Positions 1 through 9,981 are shown, counted from the stretch's first letter. The stretch is 64,000 nucleotides of DNA from Acidisarcina sp963790505 (GCA_963790505.1 CAWBOT010000005.1:62001-126000), one strand, 5' to 3'. Numbers and translations are program-made. The notes: generated from the letters alone by a model not told the origin.

Positions 1-1033
1 CCTTAAGCCCGCCGCGGAAGGAGAACTTGCCGGCCAGCGCGCTCAACAACAGCGTCGTTTTTCGCCACTTCGAGATCGAAGGCCGTGCGCGCAGCACATC
101 ATAATCCTGTGCTTCGATGGCGTTCAGAATCTCCAGGCCGCCGCGGGTGAAGAGATCCAGATCGACCGCCAGCTCGCGGTCGACCATCTGAATGAGCGGA
201 GCCCCGGCGGCAAACATCTTCCGGGTTTCATTCACCTCATACTTCATCAGCTCGCGAAAGGCTGCAGTTGTTTGTCCGGAAGCGATGACAGCTTCCTCGA
301 CGCCAAAGCGCTGCATGTCATCGAGCGGGATATAAATGCGCACCTTTTCGTAGTCCACGCGAACATCCTGCCAGAAATTTGCCAGTTGCAGCGCCGAGCA
401 GGTGTGGTCGGAGAGTCGCATCATCTCCTCATTATGGTACCCAGCCGCGTAGAGCACGAGGCGCCCAACCGGATTTGCCGAAAAGCGACAGTAGTCGAGG
501 ACCTCCGCCATCGACGAGAATCGCGTGACGGATTGGTCCTGGCGAAACGCGACCAGCAGATCGGCAAAGGGCTGCTTTGGAATGCCGCATTCCGCAATGG
601 TCGCAGCCAGTGCGACAAATACCGGATGCACTACTCTCTGCTGCGGCGACGGCTGATAGCAGGCGTCCAGCTGCTCGCCCCACAGATCAAGCAGAGCAAG
701 CGATTGGGCGCGGTCGCCGACTTCATCGCCCAAGTCGTCGGAAATCCGGCAGTACGCGTAAATGCTCTGAAAGTGCGGACGCAGCCGTTTGGGAAGGAAC
801 CACGAGGCCACGTGGAAGTTCTCGTAGTGAGACTCAGTCAGCCGCTTGCAGTAGGCGCGCGCCTCCTCCAATGTCGGAGCCTCATCAGGGATGCGGTACT
901 CGGACGGCAGCGCAGCCCATCCCCGCTCCAGCAACTCAGCCCGGAGCAACTCGTCCTGGGTCGGCGTGTTTTGGTCTTCCAATAACGGCAAAGCCGTCCA
1001 CTCCCGCACCACCCGGCAGGGCAGCGCTTTCAC
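1..1033 (-). CDS. hpnC: Squalene synthase HpnC, 3' end beyond window
   Basis: Trans-isoprenyl diphosphate synthase family protein. With HpnD and HpnE, HpnC belongs to the three-enzyme route from farnesyl diphosphate to squalene (established for the family). The reverse strand reads openly from a GTG at 1033 to the window edge, about 344 residues. The typical HpnC stretch HYENFHVASWFLPKRLRP lies near residue 70, followed by YAYCRISDDLGDE (first Asp-rich motif) and ANFWQDVRVDYEKVRIYIP (second). About 50 residues precede the family core, so the true start could be further in. It is the last visible gene of the hopanoid operon, about 30 bp after the upstream dehydrogenase. hpnD and hpnE may lie just outside the window. 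Confidence 0.85.
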   Translation of the reverse strand, partial: MKALPCRVVREWTALPLLEDQNTPTQDELLRAELLERGWAALPSEYRIPDEAPTLEEARAYCKRLTESHYENFHVASWFLPKRLRPHFQSIYAYCRISDDLGDEVGDRAQSLALLDLWGEQLDACYQPSPQQRVVHPVFVALAATIAECGIPKQPFADLLVAFRQDQSVTRFSSMAEVLDYCRFSANPVGRLVLYAAGYHNEEMMRLSDHTCSALQLANFWQDVRVDYEKVRIYIPLDDMQRFGVEEAVIASGQTTAAFRELMKYEVNETRKMFAAGAPLIQMVDRELAVDLDLFTRGGLEILNAIEAQDYDVLRARPSISKWRKTTLLLSALAGKFSFRGGLK

Positions 1034-1066
1034 TATTATCTCAGGGTCTCTCTTCGGGGCCGGAGT

Positions 1067-2119
1067 CTAAGGTATGATCGCGGTCTTGATGTCGTTCGAG
1101 CGGTCCATCAGCTTTCTGAAGACGCCGTTCAGCTCCGCCAGCCGCGCGCGCCCCGTGATGTATTCGCTGCACTTGAAGCGTCCGCTGGCGACGAGCTCAA
1201 AGGCGCGGCGGCAGGTGGCCGGCGTGTGATGGAAGCTGGACTTCAGTGTGATGTCGTTGTAGTGAAGCCGATTGGTGTCGAAGGAAACCCGGGTCCCAGC
1301 CGCGCATCCGCCAAAGAAATTTACCGTGCCGCCCTTGCGAACCATGTCCACGGCCCATTGCCAGGTGACCGGTGTGGCCGCCGCGTCGATGGCAATGTCC
1401 ACTCCATGCTTTTCTTCGGTAAAGCTGCGCACTGTCTCGATCACGTCGCGTGCCCCCGTCGTCCTGACGACCTCTGCCGCACCAAACATGCGGGCGCTCT
1501 CCGCCTGCTCGGGGCGCTTCACTACGGCAATCACCCGCAATCCGCTCAACTCTGCGGCGTGAATAAACATCAGCCCGATCGGGCCCGCGCCAATCACTGC
1601 AATCGTGTCGCCGGGACGCGCGCCACTCTCCTCCAGGCCGCGCACCACGCACGCCAGAGGCTCAGTCAGGGCGGCATGCTCCAGCGGCACGTGGGCCGGC
1701 ACCACCAGGGTGTTCTTCTCCACAATGCGCGACGGAATGCGGATGTATTCGGCGTAAGCGCCGTTATTGAAGAGCAGATCGTCGCAGAGGTTCTCCTGTT
1801 CGCGTTTGCACCAGAAGCATTTACCGCACGGCGCAGAATTCAGCGCCACAACGCGCATTCCTGCCGCGAACTTCGAGACCCCTGTGCCCACTTCGCGCAC
1901 GACTCCGGCCAGCTCATGGCCAAAGAGCGCGGGCAGCGCAAGCATCTTGGCATGGTAGCCGCGACGATAAGTCTTCAGATCGGTGCCGCAGGTGAGCGCC
2001 GCCTGTACTTCGACGACGATCTCGCCCGGCTCCGGACGAGGCATAGGAACGCGCTCGATCCGGACGTCTTCTTGTCCATAGAGAACCGCGGCGTTCATCT
2101 CAGTAAGTTCTGTCAGCAT
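1067..2119 (-). CDS. Zinc-dependent alcohol dehydrogenase (MDR superfamily)
   Basis: Medium-chain NAD(P)-dependent dehydrogenase, about 343-350 residues. Catalytic zinc ligands are visible in CGTD and GHELAG. The four-cysteine structural zinc lobe is CGKCFWCKREQENLC, and the nucleotide-binding turn is GAGPIGL. A start at the internal ATG, seven codons in (MNAAVLYG), fits the family N-terminus better than the first ATG. It lies between a second, related dehydrogenase and hpnC in the hopanoid operon. The substrate is unknown. The position suggests a role in hopanoid side-chain or polyol chemistry, but this is inference from location only. Sorbitol or threonine dehydrogenase-like activity is an alternative. 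Confidence 0.85.
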   Translation of the reverse strand: MLTELTEMNAAVLYGQEDVRIERVPMPRPEPGEIVVEVQAALTCGTDLKTYRRGYHAKMLALPALFGHELAGVVREVGTGVSKFAAGMRVVALNSAPCGKCFWCKREQENLCDDLLFNNGAYAEYIRIPSRIVEKNTLVVPAHVPLEHAALTEPLACVVRGLEESGARPGDTIAVIGAGPIGLMFIHAAELSGLRVIAVVKRPEQAESARMFGAAEVVRTTGARDVIETVRSFTEEKHGVDIAIDAAATPVTWQWAVDMVRKGGTVNFFGGCAAGTRVSFDTNRLHYNDITLKSSFHHTPATCRRAFELVASGRFKCSEYITGRARLAELNGVFRKLMDRSNDIKTAIIP

Positions 2120-2151
2120 CGCACACTATTTCTTGAGGAACCCTCCGGCAA

Positions 2152-3267
2152 TTAGGCGCCGGGATGAATCATGACTTTCATGGAACTGGCGCTCGGATTC
2201 GAGGCGATTTCGATTGCCTTCACGGCTTCCGTGATGCGGAAAACGGTGAGAGATCAGCCGGGTAAGATCGTAGCCGTCGTGATAACCGTCAAACACCAGC
2301 TTAGCGCCTTCTTCCTGGAGGTCCGCCGAGGAACTGTAGGAGCCCAGCAGGCTCTTTTCATCCATGCAAACGACCGCCGGGTCGATTGTTACCTCGCCAT
2401 GCTGGGTCTGCGGCAAAGAGCAGAATTCTGCCGCCTGGGCGCGCCGCATCCATCGCCGGGCGGATCAGCGAATTGCCGCCCACCGCCAGGATCACCACAT
2501 CGGCGCCCCGGCCTTCGCTCTGCGCCCGAGTTACGGCTACTACATCCTCGCTCGAGGCGTCGATCGGATGCGATAGCCCATACGTGGCTGCAATCTTGTG
2601 CCGCTCGGCATAGAGGTCCGAGGTCAACACCTTCGCTCCCGATCTCGCCGCCAGCGTGGCCAGCAGAATGCCAATCGGCCCTTGGCCGATAACGAGTACC
2701 GTTTCATCGGCCTCGATCTTCAGATTGCGCACCGCCTTGAGGCAGGTGTTCACCGGTTCGACAAAGGCGGCCTGCTCAAAAGGAACGCTCGTCGGGAATC
2801 TTCACCAGGCCGCGGCGGACGATCCAGTCCATCACCCGCACATACTCCGCAAAGCCGCCGCCTGAGGGCTCGAAGCCTGCCGTGCATCCGACCCGCTTGT
2901 AGCTGTCGCACTGGGCAAAGGTCTTCTTGCGGCAGTAATAACAATCGCCGCACGGAACATGGTGAAAGACAACGACCCGGTCACCCGGCCTGAAACCGAC
3001 GACCTCGCGGCCGACCGCCGCGATGACTCCGGCAGTCTCGTGCCCGAAGATGCGCGGCGCGGAGTGTGAGCCAGTGTGGATCTTCTTCAGGTCGGTCCCG
3101 CAAACCCCGCAGGAATGCACCCGGATCAGCACCTCACCCGCGCCAATCTCGGGCACCGGCATCTCTTCCAGGCGAACGTCGTTGATACCGCGATAGACCG
3201 GGGCCTTCATCCGTACTGGAAGTTCCTCGGCTACCGCAAATTGTCCAGTTTCCGTCATCGTCGGCAT
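2152..3267 (-). pseudogene. Second zinc alcohol dehydrogenase, three frameshifts
   Basis: Another MDR zinc dehydrogenase. The start ATG at 3267 has a good Shine-Dalgarno sequence, GAGGTG. The N-terminal part carries CGVCGTD, GHETAG and the CGDCYYCRKKTFAQC zinc lobe; the middle carries GQGPIGI; the C-terminus reads SMKVMIHPGA. The three parts lie in three frames. Shifts fall in an A4 run on the plus strand at 2778-2781, near 2408-2414, and in a second A4 run at 2240-2243. Each is corrected by removing one base, and the rebuilt protein is full length, about 371 residues. Single extra bases, two of them at homopolymers, suggest sequencing error rather than decay. It is probably co-transcribed with hpnG and the next dehydrogenase. 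Confidence 0.75.
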
Positions 3268-3371
3268 AATTTTCACCTCATATCCTACGCCTATGGCGAA
3301 ATCGGTGTCGCGGCCAGCTGACAAGGTGCCCACCCCATCAAGTTGGCGAACGCTGCCTCTTTTGCAATTCC

Positions 3372-4095
3372 TCACCGGCTCCGGCCTAATGCCGGCTTTG
3401 GCCCTTCTTCGCTCTGGGCCATGTGTGCTCCAATTCTTTGCAAGTTCGGCCGCTGTTGCGCTGTCCCGCGCCAGTCGAAGTACAGGATTCCATAGCGCGG
3501 GGCGCAAGGCAACGTAGGTGGCAAACGCGCCCTCGCGAAACTCCCCGCTCTGGCGTGACAAACTCGCTGATCACCGGCAGGTCGAAGTCGTATGCATCGG
3601 AGACAGCTTTGATCGCCGAGTAAAGGTATCCGCGTTGCCCGCGCCACCCGCGCCACTGCCTGCGGCCTCCATATCCACCAGATCGGCGGGTAGTTCGATC
3701 GCGCAGCCCTGCTTTTGTCAGATGCCGAAACGACGTGGTCCGTGGTCACGACTACCGCACTCTCCGCTTCCACCTGCCGGCATCCTTCTGCTCGGTCGCA
3801 AATCGCTCTCCCGTGATCGCATCGATCACCACGCTCGCAAACCGACCGCGCCGACCGTCATTCCAGGATGTATGCCGCCTGCCCAGCCGGCCGAGATCAG
3901 CCGGTGCACCGGCCCGAAGCTCAGTGCGACCCGCGCGGCGATTTCCGCGCGCTCTTGTCCCATTCCTGCAAATACCGCAATCGCCTGCTCCGACGTGCGA
4001 CACCGTTACTCCCTGCGGAGATGGTTCGAGCTTCCAGCGTCGCACCAGCGGACAATCTCGCCGGCCATCGCGGCAACGATTGCTATTCGGGACAT
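3372..4095 (-). pseudogene. hpnG: Hopanoid-associated phosphorylase HpnG, several frameshifts
   Basis: HpnG is a nucleoside phosphorylase-like enzyme that removes adenine from adenosylhopane (known role). The start ATG at 4095 follows GGAGG and overlaps a TGA in the pattern TGATG. Recognisable segments in order are MSRIAIVAAMAGEI, LVRRWKLEP, SAGWAGGIHPGMTVGAVG, ASVVIDAITGERFATE, VVVTTDHVVSAS and EGAFATYVALRPALWNPVLRLA. They alternate between frames, so at least five indels separate them. The 3' end cannot be fixed; a TGA at 3372 is one option. Either the gene is decayed or this stretch is poorly sequenced. I favour the second because adjacent ispH, shc and hpnH are intact. Confidence 0.6.
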
Positions 4096-5102
4096 CAATG
4101 CTTTCCCTCCGTGCAGCACATAGCCGTGCGCGCGAAACCACTCCACCGCCGCCCGAAGCGCCGGATAAACTGGCATCTGCCGAAAGCCTAGCTCCCGCAC
4201 CGCCTTTGCCGAGGAGGCGAACATCATCTTCTTGCCCATCCGCACCGCCTCCACTGTCGCCCGCGGCTCCTTGCCTGCGCAGCCGGCCCGTAATGTTCTC
4301 ATCGAAGAAGGCAAAGACCATCGCCACCGCATGGGGCACCTTCATGGTGGGGGATGGCAGGCCGGCGATCGCCGAAAGCTTGTCTAAAATTTGTTTCAAA
4401 GTGAGATTTTCGCCGCCGAGGATATATCGTTCGCCCGAGACGCCAACCGTCAACGCGTCGGCGTGGGTGCGTGCCACCTCGGCGACGTCCACCAGGTTGA
4501 GTCCGGTATCGACATAAGCAGGAAACTTGCGGTTCAGAAAATCGACGATGATTCCGCCCGTAGGCGTCGGCTTCAGATCGTTCGCGCCTACCGGCGTCGT
4601 GGGATTCAGAATCACCACAGCCTGCCCGGCCCGCGCCGCCTGTATCGCCTCCTGCTCCGCCACGAACTTCGACCGCTTGTAGTGGCCGATCATTTCTGCG
4701 AGTGACACCGGAGTGGCTTCGTCCACGATCGTTCCGTCCTTACGAAAGCCCATCGTGGCCACGCTGGAAGTGTAGATAAAACGCCCGACCCCTTGCTCCC
4801 GCGCGATGCGAAGTAGATCGCGTGTGCCTTCCACATTGGCCGCGTACATCGCCTTCGGATCGCGCACCCAGAGGCGGTAATCTGCCGCAACATGCATCAC
4901 CGCATCGCATCCTGATACTGCTGCGCGCAGCGAGCTCCGGCTGGCGCAGATCGCCGATGACCGTCTCAGCCGCGATGCCTTCAAGGTTGTCGGTGCGGCT
5001 GGTTTTTCGCACCAGCAGACGCAACTCCGCGCCCCTGCCGGCGAGCTCTCTCGCGACATGGCTGCCGATAAATCCAGTTGCGCCTGTCAGGAAGACTTTC
5101 AT
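4095..5102 (-). pseudogene. hpnA: Hopanoid-associated sugar epimerase HpnA, frameshifted
   Basis: Extended SDR/NAD-dependent epimerase family. The N-terminus MKVFLTGATGFIGSHVAREL has the glycine-rich NAD motif. YTSSVATMG and HYKRSKF (YxxxK) follow in another frame, and the C-terminal part (GKKMMFASSAKAVRELGF) in a third. An extra base near 4931-4936 and another near 4276 explain the shifts. The last segment reads through into hpnG without a stop, but the adjacent frame gives a TGA overlapping the hpnG ATG, the usual coupled arrangement. A third indel between 4098 and 4270 is therefore likely. HpnA function in hopanoid synthesis is not settled. Confidence 0.72.
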
Positions 5103-5146
5103 GAGAGAGGGGATAGGGTGCTTTGGGGCCTAGCAGCGAACGGAAG

Positions 5147-5572
5147 CTAATCGAGAGCTTCCGGCTCGATCCCGATGTTCTTTTCGCCCGCCGCTTTCTT
5201 CTTCTGGTATTGCGCGACCCACGCTTCCCAATGCTTTCCAGCAGCGCGGTCTTTGCCAAACTCCAGCCGGGCAATCTCTGCATAGCGAATGGAGAGCTTG
5301 TCATTCGAGGTCGCAGGGAAGAGCCGAACCATCGAATCCTCAAGCGACTTTCCTGCTTTGCGATCGAAGATATAGCCCTCAATCTTCGCCCCGTCTTTAC
5401 GTGTGATGACTATGTCGCCGCGATAGTCAAAAGCCTTCTCGAATGCCTCGAAGACTTCGGCGTCACTCGCCAGCTCCGGAATCCAGCCCTCCAGATTCTC
5501 ATGCGCAAATCCGGCTGCAACTTCCTGGCTATCTGGATCGATCACTGAGGATTTCGTCTCCACCTCGCTCAC
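5147..5572 (-). CDS. Uncharacterised protein coupled to hpnH
   Basis: 141 residues, no signal peptide or membrane segment. The GTG start overlaps the hpnH stop in a GTGA, so the two are translationally coupled. The middle, DYRGDIVITRKDGAKIEGYI then LSIRYAEIARLEFGKD, looks like a small all-beta domain of alternating hydrophobic and charged residues. The C-terminus is Lys/Glu rich (QKKKAAGEKN). I do not recognise a named family. Placement inside the hopanoid operon between hpnH and hpnA suggests a role near adenosylhopane formation, but nothing in the sequence shows catalysis. Confidence 0.8.
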   Translation of the reverse strand: MSEVETKSSVIDPDSQEVAAGFAHENLEGWIPELASDAEVFEAFEKAFDYRGDIVITRKDGAKIEGYIFDRKAGKSLEDSMVRLFPATSNDKLSIRYAEIARLEFGKDRAAGKHWEAWVAQYQKKKAAGEKNIGIEPEALD

Positions 5573-6690
5573 GCCCGCAGCTCCTCTGCCTGCCGCACCG
5601 GTTCAGCAATCTGCACCAGCGGAGCATGTCCCGACTGCGCCGGCTGATTCAACAGATCGAGCGCGCCGCGGTCTTCATACTTGTTAAACAGGGTGCCCTT
5701 GACCATGCTGATAAATCCATTCAGCGTGGTGAATCCGTGATGCACAGCGCTCGGCTCATACCCGCAGCTCACCATGCAGTTCGCGCACTTCGGGTTTCCG
5801 CTCTCGGTGCCGTAGCCGTCCCAATCGGTCAGCTCCATCAATTCCTTGAAGGTGTCGACATACCCATCCTGCAGCAGGTAGCACGGCTTCTGCCAGCCGA
5901 AGATGTTATAAGCCGGCGATCCCCACGGCGTACATTTGTAATTTTGCTTGCCCATCAGGAACTCGAGGAAGAGGGGAGACATATTGAACTTCCAGCTTTT
6001 CTTCCGGTTTGACAGAATCGCCCGGAAAAGCCGCCGCGAACGCGCCCGCCCAAGAAAGTGCTTCTGATCGGGAGCCTTGTCGTAGGTGTAGCCCGGAGAC
6101 AGTACAATCCCCTCGACACCCATCGCCATCACCTCGTCAAAGAATGAGCGAGCGCTGTTGGCGTCCGCCCCGTCAAAGAGGGTGTAATTCGTCGTCACGC
6201 GAAAGCCGCGCCTTACCGCCTCTTTGATTCCCTCAACCGCAATGTCGTATCCGCCCTCACGGCATACGGAGAAATCATGGTGCTCGCGCTGGCCGTCAAG
6301 GTGAACCGAAAAGGTCAGATACTTCGACGGCGTGAACTCCGGCAGACGCTTCTTTAACTCCAGCGCGTTCGTGCACAGATAGATGTACTTCTTTCGCGCG
6401 ATCAACCCATTCACAATCTCGACGATCTGCGGATGCAGCAGCGGTTCTCCGCCGGGGATGCTCACCATCGGCGCGCCACACTCTTCGACCGCTGCAAAGC
6501 ATTCTTCGGGCGACAGGTTCTTCTTGAGAATGTGCGGCGGATACTGCACCTTGCCGCAGCCAGCGCAGGCCAGGTTGCAGCGGAAGAGCGGCTCCAGCAT
6601 CAGGACGAGCGGGTACCGCTCGCGCCTTTTCAGCTTCTGCCCGAGGACATAAGTCGCGACCGTCCACATCTGAGAAATCGGCACAGCCAT
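5569..6690 (-). CDS. hpnH: Hopanoid biosynthesis radical SAM protein HpnH
   Basis: HpnH joins 5'-deoxyadenosine to a hopene to form adenosylhopane, the first side-chain step (known). The radical SAM cluster motif CNLACAGC is at residues 38-45, followed by SIPGGEPLLHP, the usual SAM-binding GGE motif. Extra cysteines near the C-terminus (CANCMVSCGYEPSA) match the family. Length 373 is normal. The start is supported by AGGAG nine bases upstream. It overlaps the following gene by four bases and lies about 100 bp downstream of shc. Confidence 0.95.
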   Translation of the reverse strand: MAVPISQMWTVATYVLGQKLKRRERYPLVLMLEPLFRCNLACAGCGKVQYPPHILKKNLSPEECFAAVEECGAPMVSIPGGEPLLHPQIVEIVNGLIARKKYIYLCTNALELKKRLPEFTPSKYLTFSVHLDGQREHHDFSVCREGGYDIAVEGIKEAVRRGFRVTTNYTLFDGADANSARSFFDEVMAMGVEGIVLSPGYTYDKAPDQKHFLGRARSRRLFRAILSNRKKSWKFNMSPLFLEFLMGKQNYKCTPWGSPAYNIFGWQKPCYLLQDGYVDTFKELMELTDWDGYGTESGNPKCANCMVSCGYEPSAVHHGFTTLNGFISMVKGTLFNKYEDRGALDLLNQPAQSGHAPLVQIAEPVRQAEELRA

Positions 6691-6795
6691 TGAGTCAATC
6701 TCCTGTGAGTCTTCAGTCCACAGTCATTAGTTGCCAGTGCATATGTTCGCAACACATTCGTCTAACGACCGAGGACTTATAACTGAAAACTTCTT

Positions 6796-8904
6796 CTACG
6801 CGCCGCGTTCAATCGCCTTGCGGTACGTCGTCAATGCCAGCAGCGGGAAGTAATCCCGGTATAGGTGATAGGCAAGGTAGAAAACCCGGGGAAATCCAGT
6901 ACCTGTAATGATCGCCTGCTTATCCGCCCCTGATCCCATGCTTTCATCCCAGGTGCCGTCGGCCATCTGGCCGGCAAGCAGCCAGCGAATACCCTTGGCA
7001 ACCGAGTCGCTGCGCGTATCGCCCGCCGCCAGCAATCCAAGCAGCGCCCAGGCGGTTTGCGACGGCGTACTCGCGCCCATGCCCCGCGTCCCCGGCTCAT
7101 CGTAACTGCGGCAGCTCTCACCCCAGCCGCCATCGGAGTTCTGTACCATGCGGATCCACTCCGCCGCCTGCTGGATCTGCGGCTCGTGGTTCCAGACTCC
7201 GATCGCCTCCAGCCCGCGCAATACGAGATAGGTGCCGTAGAGGTAGTTCACGCCCCAGCGGCCGAACCAGCTGCCGTCCGGCTCCTGCTGGTCGTAGATG
7301 AACTTGATCGCCTTCTCTACCCGCTTGTCGCGCTGCGTGTAGCCGTAGGTCGCCAGCGTCTCCAGAATGCGTCCCGTAATATCGACCGTCGGCGGATCGA
7401 GCATCGCGTTGTGATCAGCGAAGGGGATGTACTGGAAGATCATCTTCGTATTGTCTTTGTCGAAGCTCGCCCAGCCCCCATTCCGGCACTGCATGGCAAA
7501 GACCCAGTCGATCGCCCGCTTGGCGACATCGTACTGGTACCGCTCGCGCGGGTTATCCACCTTGTTCAGCGCCAGCAGCACCTGCCCCGTGTCATCCACA
7601 TCCGGATAGAACTCATTGTTGTGCTCAAACGCCCAGCCGCCTGGATCGGCATTCCGAACCTTCACTGCCCAATCGCCCTTATGCCGGACTTCCTTCGACA
7701 GCATCCAGTCGACCGCCTTCAACAGCCGCGGATCGTTGCGCGGCACGTCGGCCTCGCCCAGGGCAAAGACCGCCTGCGCGGTATCCCAGACCGGCGACAC
7801 GCAAGGCTGCATGCGGAAGGTCGGCACCGGATAATCCGGAGTTCCGTTGGGCTCATCGATCCCTAGCTTCTCAAACTCATCCATCGCCCGAATCACCTGC
7901 GGATCGTCGAGCGAATATCCCAGGTGGCGTAGCGCAATGATCGAGTTCAGCATGGCGGGATAGATCGCACCCAGGCCGTCTGACATCTCCAACCGCTCCA
8001 GCATCCACTTCTCGGCCTTCTTCAAGGCAATCTGCCGCAACGGTCGAATATGCACCCGCTCGGCAAGATGAATCAGCCGGTCGGTTGCCAGGAAGAAATT
8101 CCTCCAGCTGACCAGCTTCTTCCGGTCAAAGCGCAGCCGCAGATCGGCGTTTTCCCGGCCGCCGACAAACAGCTCATCAATCCCTTGCTCCGGCGCCAGC
8201 TTCTTGAACGGCTTCTTCGCGTAAAGGATCGACAACGGCACAAGAATCGCCCGCGACCAGGAAGAAATCTCGTAGATATTGAAGTAGAACCAGTTCGGGA
8301 AGAGAACAATCTCGGGAGGAATCGCCGGTACAGCGTCGTAGTCGTATTGTCCGATCGAACACAGATAGATCTTGGTGAAGGTGTTACATTCCACAACGCC
8401 GCCGTGCGCAAGGATCCACTCCCGCGCTTTGGCCATCGGGGGTTCGTCGCGCGACATCCCCATCAGTTTTCCCGCCAGGTAACACTTCACCGACAAGCTG
8501 ATATTCGACGGGCCGCCCGAATAAATCGCCCACCCGCCGTCGGCATTCTGATAGCGGAAGATCTCATTTAGCGCCCTCTTCATCTTTCCCGGGTCGCCGG
8601 TGCCCAGCAGCACGTGGGCGAAGATGTAATCCGCCTCAAGCATTGCATCCGCTTCAAGCTCCCCGCACCAATAGCCGTCCGGATGTTGCTTGGCCAGCAG
8701 GCGCTCCCGCGCCCGCAACGCCGCCGCGGCTACTTCTTCGAGCGGGGCGTCGATTCTGCCGAATTTTGGGGAAGTTGGCTCAGCGATTGGCAGTGCGCCA
8801 GCCTTCAATGTTCCGGAATTTCCGCTTGCTTTCGTTACATTCATCGTGTCGATAACCGACCTGCTTCCATCGATCCCAACAAGCCCAGACCCGAAAAGGG
8901 TCAC
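6796..8904 (-). CDS. shc: Squalene-hopene cyclase
   Basis: Cyclises squalene to hopene/hopanol at the membrane. The catalytic DVDD (DxDD) is at residues 435-438 counting from the GTG. Several QW-type repeats are visible, such as GGWAIYSG, GGWASFDKDN, GSWFGRWGVNYLYG and GGWGESCRSY. The GTG start forms a GTGA overlap with the ispH stop. An ATG 20 codons in (MNVTKASG) is an alternative, and the first 60 residues are low-complexity extension. At about 680-702 residues it is slightly longer than classical cyclases. The gene is intact and is the operon's central enzyme. Confidence 0.95.
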   Translation of the reverse strand: MTLFGSGLVGIDGSRSVIDTMNVTKASGNSGTLKAGALPIAEPTSPKFGRIDAPLEEVAAAALRARERLLAKQHPDGYWCGELEADAMLEADYIFAHVLLGTGDPGKMKRALNEIFRYQNADGGWAIYSGGPSNISLSVKCYLAGKLMGMSRDEPPMAKAREWILAHGGVVECNTFTKIYLCSIGQYDYDAVPAIPPEIVLFPNWFYFNIYEISSWSRAILVPLSILYAKKPFKKLAPEQGIDELFVGGRENADLRLRFDRKKLVSWRNFFLATDRLIHLAERVHIRPLRQIALKKAEKWMLERLEMSDGLGAIYPAMLNSIIALRHLGYSLDDPQVIRAMDEFEKLGIDEPNGTPDYPVPTFRMQPCVSPVWDTAQAVFALGEADVPRNDPRLLKAVDWMLSKEVRHKGDWAVKVRNADPGGWAFEHNNEFYPDVDDTGQVLLALNKVDNPRERYQYDVAKRAIDWVFAMQCRNGGWASFDKDNTKMIFQYIPFADHNAMLDPPTVDITGRILETLATYGYTQRDKRVEKAIKFIYDQQEPDGSWFGRWGVNYLYGTYLVLRGLEAIGVWNHEPQIQQAAEWIRMVQNSDGGWGESCRSYDEPGTRGMGASTPSQTAWALLGLLAAGDTRSDSVAKGIRWLLAGQMADGTWDESMGSGADKQAIITGTGFPRVFYLAYHLYRDYFPLLALTTYRKAIERGA

Positions 8905-9947
8905 ACGCTTGCGAGGCTGACCGCAGGTGCCTTCGCGATCGCCTGCACAATCTCCGGTGGCAAGCCGAAGCGCACATTTTCGGGCATCACTTCTACTTCT
9001 TCGACGCTGCCAAAACCCTTTTGGCGCAAATAATTTACGACGTCCTCTACCAGGACCTCAGGGGCCGAAGCGCCGGCCGTCAGCACGACCGTCTTCACTC
9101 CCTCCAGCCATTCGGGCTGGATCGATCCCGAATTCTCGATCAGGTGGCTCTGCGTGCTCAGGTTCCGCGAGACTTCGACCAGTCGGTTGGAATTGGAGCT
9201 ATTGTCAGACCCAACAACGAGGACAAGGTCCGCCTCATCGGCTACATTCTTCACCGCGACCTGGCGGTTCTCGGTGGCATAGCAGATGTCCTGCGAGTGC
9301 GGCCCAACAATCTTCGGAAAGCGCTGTTTCAAAGCGGTAATGATATCGCGCGCCTCGTCCAGGCTCAGCGTTGTCTGGGTCAGATAAGCCACCCGCTCGG
9401 GATTAGGGACCTCAAGCGTCTGCACTTCCGCAACGTTCGAAACAACCTGCGTCACATCCGGAGCCTCGCCCAGCGTTCCCTCAATCTCGTCGTGATCGCG
9501 ATGCCCAATCAGCACCAGGGAATATCCCTGCTTGGCGAACTTGACCGCCTCCACATGGACCTTCGTCACCAGCGGACACGTGGCATCGATCACCTTGAGC
9601 TTGCGCTCTTTGCTGCGCTCGCGTACCGCCGGCGCCACTCCGTGGGCGCTGTAAATCACCCTCATGCCCTCTGGAACATCGTCGATGTCATCCACAAAAA
9701 TCGCGCCCTTGGCGGCCAACTCATTGACAACAAATCCGTTATGGACGATCTCTTTACGTACATAAATGGGCGCGCCAAAGGTTTCCAGGGCAATGCGCAC
9801 GATATCGATCGCACGGACGACACCGGCGCAAAAACCGCGCGGCTTCAGCAGCAGGACACGCTTTTCCGCATCGGGAATGACGTGAAGAAGGTCAGAATTA
9901 AAGGTGTTTGTGGCTGTGGCTGTCACACTGTTGAGTATACAGGGCAA
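8901..9947 (-). CDS. ispH: 4-Hydroxy-3-methylbut-2-enyl diphosphate reductase
   Basis: Last step of the MEP pathway, a [4Fe-4S] enzyme making IPP and DMAPP. Three conserved cysteines are seen in GFCAGV, DATCPLVTK and DICYATENRQ. The H/D motifs HNGFVV and GHRDHDE are also present. The long frame begins with TTG at 9947; a GTG at 9926 is an alternative start, and neither has a clear ribosome site. It is the first gene of the hopanoid operon and overlaps shc by four bases, linking isoprenoid supply to hopanoid synthesis. Confidence 0.93.
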   Translation of the reverse strand: MPCILNSVTATATNTFNSDLLHVIPDAEKRVLLLKPRGFCAGVVRAIDIVRIALETFGAPIYVRKEIVHNGFVVNELAAKGAIFVDDIDDVPEGMRVIYSAHGVAPAVRERSKERKLKVIDATCPLVTKVHVEAVKFAKQGYSLVLIGHRDHDEIEGTLGEAPDVTQVVSNVAEVQTLEVPNPERVAYLTQTTLSLDEARDIITALKQRFPKIVGPHSQDICYATENRQVAVKNVADEADLVLVVGSDNSSNSNRLVEVSRNLSTQSHLIENSGSIQPEWLEGVKTVVLTAGASAPEVLVEDVVNYLRQKGFGSVEEVEVMPENVRFGLPPEIVQAIAKAPAVSLASV

Positions 9948-9981
9948 ACCAGCCCAAAGTAACGTGAACCGCTGCCCGGAC

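Noticed and set aside
4095..4332. Natural HpnA-HpnG fusion
   Set aside because: The frame does run through, but a ribosome site and TGATG overlap at the junction, and nearby indels, favour two separate genes.
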